Of a stretch of 64,000 nt of DNA, positions 1 through 9,333 are shown piece by piece. Each line of letters opens with the position of its first letter. Positions within the stretch are counted from its first letter, which is position 1. Source of the DNA: Marinomonas rhizomae (lineage in GTDB: Bacteria; Pseudomonadota; Gammaproteobacteria; Pseudomonadales; Marinomonadaceae); contig NZ_QNSE01000001.1 in the NCBI RefSeq assembly GCF_003315485.1, positions 368,145 through 432,144 on the forward strand, read 5' to 3'. The notes beneath the pieces are model-generated. The model was not told the origin of the DNA. It searched no databases and worked only from the letters and a program-made list of their open reading frames with translations. The position numbers and the translations under genes were made by a program.

Positions 1-1481
1 ACTATGTCTCGTATTTTGACTTTATCCTTAGCTGCCCATGTAAGGGATTGCCAATATAGAGGCACGATTGCGGCGTCATTATAGATGGTTCGCTCTATTT
101 GCTGCATAAGACGAATGCGCCTCTCGGGATTCATTTCTCGGTTTGCTTGACGGATATCGTCGTCAATATAAGGTCTGCAATACTCGCTGGCATTATAAGC
201 GCCCAGCCCCGTTTTGGCATCTGGACAGGCAATAATAAATTCAAATAAATTATTGGAATCCATAGTGTCTGATTGCCACCCTAGCATCATGATGTCTGCG
301 CTACGGTTATCAAACTCTTTAAAGTACTGTGCTTTGGGGAGCGTTTTTAAATCGACAGTAATATGAATTCTAGACAGCATGGCGGTAATGGCTTGTGCGA
401 CTTTTTCATCGTTCATGTAGCGATTATTTGGCGCCATCATGGTGATGCGGAAGCCTTTTTCATAGCCGGCTTCTTTCATAAGCATTAAGGCTTTTTTTAA
501 ATCGTATTCTGGTTCTAAATTATTGATATGACCTAAAAACCGGTCGGCACTTAATTGCCCTGCTGGTGTTGCGTAGCCTTTTAAGATTTTTTCGACGATG
601 AGAGATTGGTTAATGGCTAAATTAATGGCTTTTCGAACTCTAATGTCTTGAAATTCTTTACGGCGTTTTTGGTTCATGTGCAGTAATAATATGCGTGTGC
701 TGGGCAGTGTAACCAGTTGGATGCCTTTGATCTTTTTAGTGCGTTCAATGTCTATCGGCGAAACAGGGAAAATAAAGTCTACATCGCCAGATAGAAGAGC
801 GGCTAACCTTGTTGAGTCAGCACGAATGGGGGTGAGTATGATTTTATCGACGTTACCAATTGTGTTTTTATCCCAGTAATTAGGGTTACGTTCTAGTTCC
901 ATACGGTTGCCTAGCTCTCGTTCTGTCAGAATGAAAGGTCCTGTTCCGGAGACATTTCGAGAGGCAAATGTTTCACCATATTTAACGATTTGATCTTGGT
1001 CTTGGTAGAAAGCTTTATCCATTGGGAAAACATAGGTCATTATGTTGAGTAGCAATGGGTTAGTATAGGTTGAATGAACATCGACCGTGTATTTATCGAC
1101 TAAGGAAACGGAGTCTATAGTGTCAAACATGGCGCGAAAATCAGGGGATTTCTTGAGCCGTTCAATGGTGTAAATAACGTCTTTGGCCGTAAATGGGTTG
1201 CCTGTTCTAAAGGTGACATTGTGGCGCAAATAAAAACGCATTGTCTTGTTGTCGATCCTCTCCCATTTGGTCGCTAAACGGGCTTCAAACTGACTATCTT
1301 GTTTCCAGCGTAATAAAGGGTCAAAAACAAGATGAGAGAATTGTAGGGTACCTTCTGACAATTGCTCATGCGGGTCTAATGAAATGGGGTCCGCATCAAA
1401 GGCCATTTTTAGTGTTGTTGCTGTTGCCTTATTCCATAAGAGCAGGGCTAAGCAGCAAACTATAATAACCTTTTTTTTCAT
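1..1481 (-). CDS. ABC transporter periplasmic peptide-type substrate-binding protein (SBP_bac_5), C-terminus cut by window edge
   Basis: About 493 residues are readable before the left edge cuts the gene. The N-terminus is a signal peptide (MKKKVIIVCCLALLLW, then a small-residue stretch ending ATA). The mature part starts LKMAFDADPISLDPHEQLSE, the usual opening of family 5 oligopeptide/dipeptide/nickel binding proteins, and later reads AADVIY-type and NPNYWDK-type segments typical of DppA/OppA/YejA relatives. The visible end (VPLYWQSLTWAAKDKV) is close to the family's normal C-terminus, so probably only a few tens of residues are missing. The protein should bind peptides or similar solutes in the periplasm for an ABC importer whose other genes are not in view. 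The start is taken at 1481; an in-frame ATG at 1496 is an alternative and neither has a strong ribosome binding site. The substrate cannot be told from sequence. Confidence 0.9.
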   Translation of the reverse strand, partial: MKKKVIIVCCLALLLWNKATATTLKMAFDADPISLDPHEQLSEGTLQFSHLVFDPLLRWKQDSQFEARLATKWERIDNKTMRFYLRHNVTFRTGNPFTAKDVIYTIERLKKSPDFRAMFDTIDSVSLVDKYTVDVHSTYTNPLLLNIMTYVFPMDKAFYQDQDQIVKYGETFASRNVSGTGPFILTERELGNRMELERNPNYWDKNTIGNVDKIILTPIRADSTRLAALLSGDVDFIFPVSPIDIERTKKIKGIQLVTLPSTRILLLHMNQKRRKEFQDIRVRKAINLAINQSLIVEKILKGYATPAGQLSADRFLGHINNLEPEYDLKKALMLMKEAGYEKGFRITMMAPNNRYMNDEKVAQAITAMLSRIHITVDLKTLPKAQYFKEFDNRSADIMMLGWQSDTMDSNNLFEFIIACPDAKTGLGAYNASEYCRPYIDDDIRQANREMNPERRIRLMQQIERTIYNDAAIVPLYWQSLTWAAKDKVKIRDI

Positions 1482-1703
1482 TATCTTAGGTCTCATTGTA
1501 TAGTGAAAGTGGTTGCTTTTGTTAGATGGAGAAAGAGTTTATAAGATGCGGATAGTTTGGCATTTACAAATCTTGACCATTAAGACGATCTTGCATTTTT
1601 ACAAAAAAATGAGCAAAAAGACAGCAAGACGAATGAGTTTGAGTACAATTTAAGTTGGATTGTGTTTTATTTAAAAGGTGTACTTAACAATAATTAGGTA
1701 GAT

Positions 1704-2303
1704 ATGAATTATTTTGCCCACCTCCACATTGCTTCGCTTACCAGTACTTCCTGGGTTGGCAATTTATTGGGGGACTTTCCCGTTGACGCTAATCGATTGG
1801 ATTCAGATTTACTGCTTGGCTGGCGCCTGCATCAAAAAGTGGATGTTATGGTGGATAAGCATGAAGCCAGTTTATTGTTTCGTGCTATGGAGCGGAAAGG
1901 ACGGCGTCGATTTGCTGGAATTGTGCAGGATATTACGATGGATTATTGGTTGATACAAAACTGGCCACAGTTTAGCTCTGTTCCTTTAGATGTATTTTGT
2001 GAGCAGGCGGTGGCGGGGTTGGTAAAAGATAAAAGTCGCAGTCCAGAGCGTTTGAGAAATATGATTAGTTCATTGGAACATGATAATTGGTTGTCTAACT
2101 TAGGGACACTTGACGGTGTCGATAGAGCGATTCGTTCTATCATGCACCGCTGGAAACACGGAGCACATTTACAAGGTTTTATCGATGATTTGCCTAATGT
2201 AGTCGCACAGGCTGAAGCCCCGTTTTTAGCCTTGTATCCAGATTTATTGGATTATGTTGAGCAAGAGATGAAAAAAGCCGAGGCCACACACAGCCTCGGC
2301 TAA
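1704..2303 (+). CDS. acpH: Acyl carrier protein phosphodiesterase AcpH
   Basis: This 199-aa protein matches the AcpH (YajB, DUF479) family in length and opening (MNYFAHLHIASLTSTSWVGN). The family removes the 4'-phosphopantetheine arm from holo-ACP, giving apo-ACP, and is thought to use a metal-dependent HD-like fold. Visible family features are the N-terminal NYFAHLH, the GNLLGDFP segment (residues 19-26), the LGWRLHQKVD segment with a conserved His and Asp, and a DITMDYWL segment in the middle. It is divergent from the solute-binding gene and convergent with the small gene at 2311-2493. Its last nine codons contain a hairpin that works as a terminator for the opposite strand. The function is well supported by family; substrate specificity is inferred. 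Confidence 0.88.
   Translation: MNYFAHLHIASLTSTSWVGNLLGDFPVDANRLDSDLLLGWRLHQKVDVMVDKHEASLLFRAMERKGRRRFAGIVQDITMDYWLIQNWPQFSSVPLDVFCEQAVAGLVKDKSRSPERLRNMISSLEHDNWLSNLGTLDGVDRAIRSIMHRWKHGAHLQGFIDDLPNVVAQAEAPFLALYPDLLDYVEQEMKKAEATHSLG
2271..2301 (-). terminator. Rho-independent terminator on the minus strand, embedded in the 3' coding end of acpH
   Basis: A perfect 9-bp stem (AGCCGAGGC at 2276-2284 with GCCTCGGCT at 2293-2301) encloses an 8-nt loop. On the plus strand the A-run (2271-2276) precedes it, so on the minus strand the hairpin is followed by six U residues. It lies 9 bp past the stop of the minus-strand ORF 2311-2493 and overlaps the acpH stop codon. Confidence 0.8.
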
Positions 2304-2310
2304 ATGGACC

Positions 2311-2493
2311 TTATTCGCTACTTACTTCATAGCAGGCCCGATCGAGAGAACAACCAGATAAACAAATTAAGCTTGGTGCAGATTCCTCGCCATCGTTTAT
2401 CTGGAATGGATGAGTATAGGTATTTTCTGATTGGCCACCTTGACTTAGGTCAGATTTGATTTGATCACTACAATAAAAGCCCAATAAATTCAT
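2311..2493 (-). CDS. Small cysteine-containing hypothetical protein
   Basis: This is a 60-aa reading frame with three cysteines (Cys8 in FYCSD; Cys44 and Cys48 in LICLSGCSLDRACYE, with a further Cys at 53). No family is recognised and no signal peptide is seen. It is listed because a good intrinsic terminator on the same strand begins 9 bp after its stop codon, which argues that this strand is transcribed here. The start is uncertain: the ATG at 2493 has no clear Shine-Dalgarno sequence, and a downstream TTG is possible. It runs convergent to acpH and divergent from ylqF, with the upstream 90 bp free for a promoter. Function is unknown. Confidence 0.5.
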   Translation of the reverse strand: MNLLGFYCSDQIKSDLSQGGQSENTYTHPFQINDGEESAPSLICLSGCSLDRACYEVSSE

Positions 2494-2587
2494 GAGAGAT
2501 AGGTGCGCAGTATTTTATCTCTCTCTTGCCGTAACTTGTGGTAGAATCCGCCACCGAAAAAGACTTGGTTAGAATAGGGGAGTTAGG

Positions 2588-3616
2588 TTGAGCGTTCAGT
2601 GGTATCCAGGGCACATGAATAAAGCGCGTCGAGAAATCGAAGAAGTCATGACGCAAGTAGATATCGTTATCGAGGTATTGGATGCCCGTATTCCCGATTC
2701 CAGCCAGAACCCCATGCTGAATACTTTACGTGGAGAGGTTCCAGTTCTTCGTCTGTTGAATAAAAAAGACCTAGCGGACAAAGCTAGACTAGACTTATGG
2801 TTAGAGCATTGGCGTGGTAATGAATCTGTTTTGGCCCATCCCTTTTCGACATTAGACAAAGCGGATGTCGGAAGAATTAGCCAATGGGTGAGCCAGATGG
2901 TTCCCCATAGAGGCAGCGCTGAAAAACCAATTCGAGCCATGATTGCTGGCATTCCTAACGTTGGAAAGTCCAGTTTAATGAATGCTTTGTTAGGTCGCCG
3001 CGTGGCTAAAGTAGGCGACGAGCCAGCGGTAACTAAGTCTCAGCAAAAGTTGAAAGTCACTAATGGTTTTCAAATATTAGACACACCAGGCATTCTGTGG
3101 CCGAAAATTGAAAACCCTGATGCCAGCTATCGTTTGGCGGTAACGGGTGCTGTTCGTGATACTGCAATTGATTACGAAGACGTTGCTTTGGCAGGGTTGA
3201 AGTTTTTTATTGACGATTATTTAGAGTCGCTTACAACGCGTTATAAATTGAAAGAAGTCTCTGCAGATCCATACGAAGTGCTGAAGGTGATTGGCTCTAA
3301 ACGTGGTGCTTTGCGTGCAGGTGGTAAAGTCGACATGCATAAAGCGGCAGAAGTATTTTTAAATGATGTAAGAACTGGCGCTATTGGTCCTTATGTCATG
3401 GAAACACCGGAAATGATTGCTCATGAAGAGCGGCTGGTTGAAGAGGCAAAAGCGAAAAAAGAAGCCGAGAGGCAAGCTCGATTGGCCGCTGCTGTTCCAC
3501 AACGTCAGCAAGCAAGCAATCGCGCGTATCGTAATGCCCAATCAGTGGAGCAAGCAGAATCAACAGAACAAGCTCAAACTATTCAGCAAGATGAGAACAT
3601 AGATGACAAACAGTGA
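2588..3616 (+). CDS. ylqF: Ribosome biogenesis GTPase YlqF/RbgA
   Basis: The protein is a circularly permuted GTPase of 342 aa. The G4 motif NKKD comes first (residues 58-61), then G1 GIPNVGKSS from residue 121 and G3 DTPG from residue 165, the order that defines the YlqF/YawG group. RbgA in Bacillus assists late 50S ribosomal subunit assembly; the proteobacterial homologues are assumed to do the same. The start codon is TTG at 2588, chosen because GGGGAG lies just upstream and the next residues SVQWYPGHMNKA match the family N-terminus. The tail after about residue 275 is low-complexity (A/Q/E-rich). The stop overlaps an in-frame upstream extension of the next gene, suggesting co-transcription. 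Confidence 0.9.
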   Translation: MSVQWYPGHMNKARREIEEVMTQVDIVIEVLDARIPDSSQNPMLNTLRGEVPVLRLLNKKDLADKARLDLWLEHWRGNESVLAHPFSTLDKADVGRISQWVSQMVPHRGSAEKPIRAMIAGIPNVGKSSLMNALLGRRVAKVGDEPAVTKSQQKLKVTNGFQILDTPGILWPKIENPDASYRLAVTGAVRDTAIDYEDVALAGLKFFIDDYLESLTTRYKLKEVSADPYEVLKVIGSKRGALRAGGKVDMHKAAEVFLNDVRTGAIGPYVMETPEMIAHEERLVEEAKAKKEAERQARLAAAVPQRQQASNRAYRNAQSVEQAESTEQAQTIQQDENIDDKQ

Positions 3617-3627
3617 GGTTCACGGTC

Positions 3628-4008
3628 ATGGATTATGAAATTGCCTTTGATCAGGACGAAAATGTTTATCGTATTTATACAGGGTATGAGTTTGCTGCAA
3701 TTGGCGAATGGGTCTCTGAATATGTACGTGATTTAGAAAGTATTCAGCGAGTGTTAATGGCCGCTCGTTTGGCGGAAACGGAAAAAGAAACCACAGCATT
3801 TAAGCATGGCCCTTTTGATGTGATTCTGAGCGAAGAAGGGGCGTCTGTCTCTCGACAAGTGGATCTAGACTCAGCAGAAGAAGAAATAAAAGCCATGTTC
3901 GATACGCAAGAAAGTTTTTATCAAACGTCGACAGACGGTATTCAAGCAGAATGTGGCTTAGAAGACCTGATTAATATGATCGAAAACTGGCACGAAGTGT
4001 TGCAATGA
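3628..4008 (+). CDS. yacL: YacL-like protein (UPF0231)
   Basis: This 126-aa acidic protein begins MDYEIAFDQDENVYRIYTGY, resembling the MDYEF start of E. coli YacL, and ends with a helical segment carrying a conserved Trp (NMIENWHEVL). The reading frame is open from a GTG at 3613 that overlaps the ylqF stop, but the ATG at 3628 is preferred because GTGAGG is correctly spaced before it and because the family starts there. The role of UPF0231 proteins is not known. It sits 12 bp after ylqF and is probably co-transcribed with it. Confidence 0.75.
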   Translation: MDYEIAFDQDENVYRIYTGYEFAAIGEWVSEYVRDLESIQRVLMAARLAETEKETTAFKHGPFDVILSEEGASVSRQVDLDSAEEEIKAMFDTQESFYQTSTDGIQAECGLEDLINMIENWHEVLQ

Positions 4009-4093
4009 TTCTAACGTGTTAGGATAGTTGTTCCTTGCGCTGGCTGGGTTTACACTAGCGCTTGTTTATTTTACGTTTTTTTAGGGAGCCGAT

Positions 4094-4696
4094 ATGCTCA
4101 TCGAATTGGAAAAAGCCCGCACTCGAAATAATGTTGTTCGCATATTTCGTGAGGAATTGGATGGGCCGGATGGCTGGACCGACGGTTTTGTTGTGGATGC
4201 CAACGAAGAAATGGTTTTGCTCCAATTAGTGGATGATAGTGTTCGCCTTAATGGTTATCAAATTCTCTTTTTGGAGGATATTAGTGACTTTGCTCATCCT
4301 GCTCCCTTTAATGACTTCCAGAAAAAAGTATTAGCGCTTCGTGGCGAAGAAGTGGTTGACCCTGAAGTAGAGCTTGATGATTTAGCTGTATTACTAATTG
4401 ATATTAGTGAAGAATTTGGTTTGGTTACTCTTCATCGTGAAGAAATTGAGCCAGATAGCTGTGAAATTGGTCGTGTCGTTCGAGCTGATGCCGTTACGTA
4501 TGAGCTAGAAGAAATTGGTTCAGATGCTCGTTGGTTTGATGATACATTTGAGTATGATTTGTACGATATTACCCGTATTGAGTTTGGCGGTGCTTATGAA
4601 GATGCTCTTCTCATTGCGAACGATGATATGGGCGATGATGCTTATGAATTATCGGATGATTATCCTGATGACGGAATGATAGAGAGCAAAGATTAG
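4094..4696 (+). CDS. Acidic hypothetical protein with an internal two-fold repeat
   Basis: This 200-aa protein has no recognised name. It is strongly acidic, especially the last 30 residues (many Asp/Glu), and has no signal peptide or membrane segment. Two halves look duplicated: residues about 13-66 (VVRIFREELDGPD..., then a V-rich strand and ILFLEDISDF) and about 107-170 (LVTLHREEIEPD..., then a V-rich strand and YDLYDITRIEFGG). Both follow a strand / R-E-E / G-x-V-V / alternating hydrophobic / D-I-S/T plan, suggesting two copies of a small beta-barrel fold. The start is supported by AGGGAGC 6 nt before the ATG. It stands alone between yacL and cti and is followed by terminators. Function unknown. 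Confidence 0.8.
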   Translation: MLIELEKARTRNNVVRIFREELDGPDGWTDGFVVDANEEMVLLQLVDDSVRLNGYQILFLEDISDFAHPAPFNDFQKKVLALRGEEVVDPEVELDDLAVLLIDISEEFGLVTLHREEIEPDSCEIGRVVRADAVTYELEEIGSDARWFDDTFEYDLYDITRIEFGGAYEDALLIANDDMGDDAYELSDDYPDDGMIESKD

Positions 4697-4697
4697 T

Positions 4698-4757
4698 AAA
4701 CAGAGCCTCTGTTTTTTTACTCTTTAATCGAAAAACGCCTTATGGGCGTTTTTTTAT
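4698..4757 (+). terminator. Two successive hairpins with T-runs after the acidic hypothetical gene
   Basis: A weak hairpin (AAACAG with CTGTTT plus T-run at 4698-4718) is followed by a stronger one, AAACGCC/GGCGTTT at 4733-4750, ending in a run of seven T. The second is a normal Rho-independent terminator for the gene ending at 4696. Confidence 0.7.
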
Positions 4758-4896
4758 TTATATTAATACCTTTGTTGGGCTATTAATGCAGCAAGGGTTA
4801 CATTACGTTAATAACGTCTGGCTGGCAGTGATCTTGTGACAATATAGGGATGAAGTGCTTCGCGAATACGATGAAACGGAAAATGAGGAACCTTTT

Positions 4897-7245
4897 ATGT
4901 CTCGGTGGCTAACCCTTTTTTGTTCGCTATTGTTAATTTCTGGCTGTGCGGCTTATGCCACACACCAATTTGATAATGTGTTTGGGGTGCAAGATCCAGC
5001 CAATCGTATTGGTGATGTGAGTGATGCTGATAGTGCATTTTATAATGAACAAGTGAAGCCTATTTTAGATAGTCGCTGTGTTTCTTGTCATGCTTGTTAC
5101 GATGCGCCTTGTCAATTGAAACTCACCGCTTCTGGTGGTATTGAACGAGGAGGTTCAAAAGATCTTGTGTATGATGGCACTCGCTTATTAGCGGCTTCGC
5201 CAACACGTTTATTTATCGATGCGAAAAGTACTGATGAATGGCGATCAAAAGGTTTCCACCCAGTCTTAAACGAACGTGAACAATCTCCATCTGCTAATTT
5301 ACAAGGTAGTTTGTTATACCGAGCGATTGCGTTGCGTAAAAAACAAGGGGATTTTACGCAGCCTGTTTTGCCCGATAGTTATGACTTTTCGCTCGCTCGA
5401 GATCAGCAGTGTGTCAGTATCGAAGAGTATAGGCAATTTGAAGAGGATTACCCGAATTGGGGGATGCCGTATGGGCTGCCTGCACTTAGTTCTGGAGAAT
5501 ATGATGTCCTAACGCGTTGGTTAGCTAAAGGTGGGAAAATGTCGCCAGCTAAGCCTTTGCCAGCGAAGCTACAGCAACAAGTTGCTTTGTGGGAGTATCG
5601 TTTAAATGGCGACACCTTAAAAGAGCAGTTAGTTTCACGCTATATTTACGAGCATCTTTATTTATATAGTTTGTATTTGGATGGCAGTGAAGAGTTTCGT
5701 TTTCAGCTAGTGCGTTCTAAAACTCCACCGGGTGAGCCGATTGACCGTATTGCGACGCGCAGGCCATATGATCCGCCAGGTGTTGATCGTGTCTATTACC
5801 GCTTTTGGACAGACCCAGAAGTAAAGGTTCAAAAAAATCATATTCCTATGCAGTTAGATGAGGCGAGATACGCTAGATGGCAGTCTTATTTTTACGCTGA
5901 AGATTATGACGTCACTAGGGATCCCGGCTATGCGCCTGAAGTAGCGACAAACCCTTTTAAAACATTTCGTGAAATACCAGCTCATGGGCGTTATCGTTTC
6001 TTATTAGATCATTCTCAAAAAACCATTATGTCCTTTATTAAAGGCCCTGTTTGCCGTGGTCAAGTTGCGGTAAATGTGATCAATGAGCAGTTTTGGGTGT
6101 ATTTTATTGACCCTGAGTTAGTTTATAACAAGGGCTCTGCCGATTATTTAGAGGATAAAGTTCAGAACTTAGATTTACCCGCTATTGGTTCTAGTAATAC
6201 TTTGTCACCGGCTTCATGGGTTACTTTTTCGGAGCAGCAAAAATCTTACTTATCTGCAAAAGCGAAGCTTATTGAAAGTGAAGTAGGCAGTAAAATTCCT
6301 CTAGATTTGAGTTTAATTTGGGACGGTGATGGTAATAATGAAAATGCGGCTTTAACCGTATTTCGCCACTTTGATAATGCCTCTGTGGTAAAAGGCATGG
6401 TTGGACAGCACCCTAAAACGGCTTGGGTAATTGATTATCCATTGTTAGAGCGTATCCACTATTTGTTGGTGGCAGGGTTTGATGTATACGGTAATGTGGG
6501 TCATCAGCTAGTAACGCGTTTGTATATGGACTTCTTAAGAATGGAAGGGGAGATGAACTTTTTACTTTTGCTTCCCAAAGATGATCGCGAATCAATCCGA
6601 AAATATTGGTATAGAGAAGCGAATGAAACAATTAAGAATTACATTTTTAGTGATTATATAAAAGTAAATCGTCAGACCCAAATTAGTTACAAGACGAGTG
6701 ACCACCAATCAGAGTTGTATGAAAAGCTTCGCGATAAGTTGGCCGCAGTGTTAGATCATGGTTACGATTTGGAGCAAAGTAAGTTGACAGCGAATCAACT
6801 CAAGGCGCTATATAAGCTGCAATCTGTTCGTGGTGGTGGGTTGGTTCATTTGCCCAATGTGGCAACCATATTGGTGACTCAGCAGGGTGCGCCATTAGAA
6901 GTTATTAGCCTTATTCATAATAAAGCTCATGCTAATATCTCGAGTTTATTGGATGAGGAGGCCGCGCGACTACCTAGTGAAGATGGTGTGACCTTGGTGA
7001 AGGGGGTCTTAGGTGATTATCCCAATGTGTTGATGCAAGTTGAAGAAAGTGAGCTTATTGATTGGGCGGAGCAAGTTGATAACCTTAAGACAGAAGAGGA
7101 CTATGCTGCTCTTATTGATAGTTTTGGTATCCGCAGAACTCACCCTAATTTTTGGTTTGTAAGTGATGCCATCGCTAATCTTAATAAAATAGACCGCCCA
7201 AGAGAGAGTGGGATCTTAGATTATAATCGTTTGGAAAATAGATAA
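4897..7245 (+). CDS. cti: Fatty acid cis/trans isomerase (Cti)
   Basis: This 782-aa protein matches the Cti family, a periplasmic c-type cytochrome that converts cis-unsaturated fatty acids of membrane phospholipids to trans in place, stiffening the membrane under solvent or heat stress. It has a short hydrophobic leader with a lipobox-like end (LLISGC, Cys17), so it may be an outer- or inner-membrane-tethered lipoprotein; other Cti proteins are described as periplasmic. The single heme-binding CVSCH motif is at residues 61-65. The ATG at 4897 is chosen over a GTG at 4855 because GAGGA precedes it and the leader then starts normally. It is monocistronic, with a terminator upstream. Confidence 0.92.
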   Translation: MSRWLTLFCSLLLISGCAAYATHQFDNVFGVQDPANRIGDVSDADSAFYNEQVKPILDSRCVSCHACYDAPCQLKLTASGGIERGGSKDLVYDGTRLLAASPTRLFIDAKSTDEWRSKGFHPVLNEREQSPSANLQGSLLYRAIALRKKQGDFTQPVLPDSYDFSLARDQQCVSIEEYRQFEEDYPNWGMPYGLPALSSGEYDVLTRWLAKGGKMSPAKPLPAKLQQQVALWEYRLNGDTLKEQLVSRYIYEHLYLYSLYLDGSEEFRFQLVRSKTPPGEPIDRIATRRPYDPPGVDRVYYRFWTDPEVKVQKNHIPMQLDEARYARWQSYFYAEDYDVTRDPGYAPEVATNPFKTFREIPAHGRYRFLLDHSQKTIMSFIKGPVCRGQVAVNVINEQFWVYFIDPELVYNKGSADYLEDKVQNLDLPAIGSSNTLSPASWVTFSEQQKSYLSAKAKLIESEVGSKIPLDLSLIWDGDGNNENAALTVFRHFDNASVVKGMVGQHPKTAWVIDYPLLERIHYLLVAGFDVYGNVGHQLVTRLYMDFLRMEGEMNFLLLLPKDDRESIRKYWYREANETIKNYIFSDYIKVNRQTQISYKTSDHQSELYEKLRDKLAAVLDHGYDLEQSKLTANQLKALYKLQSVRGGGLVHLPNVATILVTQQGAPLEVISLIHNKAHANISSLLDEEAARLPSEDGVTLVKGVLGDYPNVLMQVEESELIDWAEQVDNLKTEEDYAALIDSFGIRRTHPNFWFVSDAIANLNKIDRPRESGILDYNRLENR

Positions 7246-7354
7246 GACAATTATTCTATAGTAAGTAGGGACAGTGCTTCTGCATTTCGTGCATGATTAC
7301 CTCCTTGTAACTTGCATTGATGGGTCTTAAATAAGGGGTATATTAGTTTGTTGG

Positions 7355-8350
7355 ATGAATACTATGATTCCCTTTTCGATTCTTGATCTTGCACCTGTAG
7401 CAGAAGGCTCTTCGGTGTCTGATTCATTGGCGGTCAGCCGTCGCATGGTGGTCGCCGCTGAAGAGCATAAGTACGAACGGTTTTGGCTGGCTGAGCATCA
7501 TGGTATGGCGGGGGTGGCGAGTTCGGCTACCTCTGTTGTGCTGTCTCACCTTGGTGCTGCTACATCAAAAATTCGTATTGGCTCAGGTGGGGTTATGTTG
7601 CCAAATCATTCCCCTTTAGTGATTGCCGAACAATTTGGTACCTTAGCAGAACTATACCCTGGCCGTATTGACTTGGGGCTGGGTCGTGCACCAGGTACGG
7701 ATATGCAGACTGCAAGAGCTCTACGACGTAATATGGATGCTTCTGTTGATAGTTATCCAGATGATGTTTTGGAGTTGCAGCGATTACTTGGAGGTGGTGA
7801 TCAGGGTGTTATGGCTGTTCCTGGGCATAATACTCACGTGCCGATATGGATGTTGGGGTCGAGTTTATATAGTGCTCAGGTCGCGGCAGAGTTTGGTTTG
7901 CCATACTCTTTTGCATCTCATTTTGCACCAGATCAGTTGATTCAAGCGCTTACTGTTTATCGTCGAAATTTTAAAGCCTCTGAGCAGCTTGCGAAGCCGC
8001 ACACAATGGCTGGTGTTATGGCTGTGGTTGCTGAGACAGATGAAGAGGCGAAATATCTATTTACTTCTGCGCAACAGCAGTTTGTGAATTTGCGCCGTAG
8101 TCGAAATCTTCCTTTTGCTAGGCCTGTTGATAGTATGGATGGGATCTGGTCGCCCAGCGAGAAGCATATGGTCGAACATATGTTGCAATATGCTGTGGTG
8201 GGATCAAAAGAGTCTGTTGCGTTCCAGTTAGAAAGCTTTGTTGCTATGACTAAAGTGGACGAGCTGATTATATCAATGCCGATTCATGACCCTGAAGCGC
8301 GGTTGAGATCTTTGCGCTTAATGTCGGAAGTTCGCGATAGTCTTCGATAA
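7355..8350 (+). CDS. LLM-class (luciferase-like) flavin-dependent oxidoreductase
   Basis: This 331-aa protein starts with [11 protein letters not shown] and contains [10 protein letters not shown] (near residue 42), [19 protein letters not shown] (from about residue 77) and [14 protein letters not shown] (about residues 100-113). These are hallmarks of the bacterial luciferase-like monooxygenase superfamily, MsnO8/YhbW-type subgroup. Such proteins bind reduced FMN in a TIM barrel; substrates are usually unknown. An alternative start is the ATG three codons later. It is flanked downstream by a perfect bidirectional terminator shared with the convergent acyltransferase gene. The fold is certain by family; the reaction is not known. 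Confidence 0.88.
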   Translation: MNTMIPFSILDLAPVAEGSSVSDSLAVSRRMVVAAEEHKYERFWLAEHHGMAGVASSATSVVLSHLGAATSKIRIGSGGVMLPNHSPLVIAEQFGTLAELYPGRIDLGLGRAPGTDMQTARALRRNMDASVDSYPDDVLELQRLLGGGDQGVMAVPGHNTHVPIWMLGSSLYSAQVAAEFGLPYSFASHFAPDQLIQALTVYRRNFKASEQLAKPHTMAGVMAVVAETDEEAKYLFTSAQQQFVNLRRSRNLPFARPVDSMDGIWSPSEKHMVEHMLQYAVVGSKESVAFQLESFVAMTKVDELIISMPIHDPEARLRSLRLMSEVRDSLR

Positions 8351-8370
8351 TTGAGTGTCGCTTGGATAAT

Positions 8371-8407
8371 AAAAGCCACTGAAAAATGCTTTCAGTGGCT
8401 TTTATTT
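8371..8407. terminator. Bidirectional intrinsic terminator
   Basis: A perfect 14-bp stem (8371-8384 with 8390-8403, loop AATGC) has A-rich and T-rich flanks on both sides. It lies between two convergent genes and can stop transcription from both strands. Confidence 0.88.
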
Positions 8408-9333
8408 TATTTATCGTAGGGAGTGGGGGCGCCTGGTATTTCTTGTGTTTTAAAGCGTCTGTGTGTCCAAAAATATTGTTCTTTTTTGGGCTCTATTTGT
8501 GCCTCAATAAGTTTATTGATTTTAGTTGCATCAAGCACTTCATCACCAGTTGGATAATCCTCTAATTCCTGTAAAGAAAGAAAGTAGCCTTTATCAGTAC
8601 GCCCATAATCATAAAGAAGAATGGCCGCTTTGGTTGTTTTTGCTAGTCGACTGATATGAGATATAGTGGCACATTGGTGACCATAGAATGGCGCAAAAAC
8701 AGAGTTCTTGCGCCCGTAATCTTGATCTACTGCATACCAAACAGCTTTATTTTCTTTAAGTGACGTCATGACTCCACGAACGTTTCTGCGCTCGATTGTC
8801 TTAGTGAAAATGTTTTTGCGCTGGCGTTCCATAACCCAATTCATGATTGGGTTTCTTTGTAATTTGTAGATTGGGTGGACATCAATGTATCGTGCCATGT
8901 GTGTGCCGCAAAGATCGATAGAGGAAAAATGTGCGCCGATAATAATGCAGCCTTTTCCTTTTGCGAGTGCTTTTTCGATTACGTCTTGATCATGAAATGA
9001 GACCTTTGAGATAGTTTTGCTTCGGTCCTGAAACCAAGTGGCAAACATTTCAAAAACACCGATTCCCATGCTTTCAAAATGCGCCTTGGCTAATTTTTTT
9101 CTGGCGGCGTCGGACATGTCCGGAAAGCAAAGGCGCAAGTTTACATTGCAAATATGCCGGCGGTTTTTACTTAAAGAATAGTGTGCCTTGCCTAAAGTTT
9201 CGCCGAGCTTTTTTTGTATAGACCATGGTAAAAAGCTGAGTAGGTAAGCAATCCCCATAGCTAACCAAGTAAGCCAATATTTTGGACTGATAAAGTGGAT
9301 AATGCTTTTGTTTAAAGTGCTTTTTTTAGCCAT
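8407..9333 (-). CDS. LpxL/HtrB-type lysophospholipid/lipid A acyltransferase
   Basis: This 308-aa protein belongs to the lauroyl/myristoyl acyltransferase family that adds secondary acyl chains to lipid A at the inner membrane. The catalytic H-x4-D motif is HFSSID (His135, Asp140), preceded by a GCIIIGA strand. A hydrophobic N-terminal segment (about residues 20-36) would anchor it. The ATG at 9333 is chosen over a longer frame because GGAGG lies 5 nt upstream. That start overlaps the stop of kdkA by 8 bp, indicating translational coupling. Together with kdkA it fits lipid A/Kdo processing. Whether it is LpxL, LpxM or another paralogue cannot be decided from sequence alone. Confidence 0.88.
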   Translation of the reverse strand: MAKKSTLNKSIIHFISPKYWLTWLAMGIAYLLSFLPWSIQKKLGETLGKAHYSLSKNRRHICNVNLRLCFPDMSDAARKKLAKAHFESMGIGVFEMFATWFQDRSKTISKVSFHDQDVIEKALAKGKGCIIIGAHFSSIDLCGTHMARYIDVHPIYKLQRNPIMNWVMERQRKNIFTKTIERRNVRGVMTSLKENKAVWYAVDQDYGRKNSVFAPFYGHQCATISHISRLAKTTKAAILLYDYGRTDKGYFLSLQELEDYPTGDEVLDATKINKLIEAQIEPKKEQYFWTHRRFKTQEIPGAPTPYDK

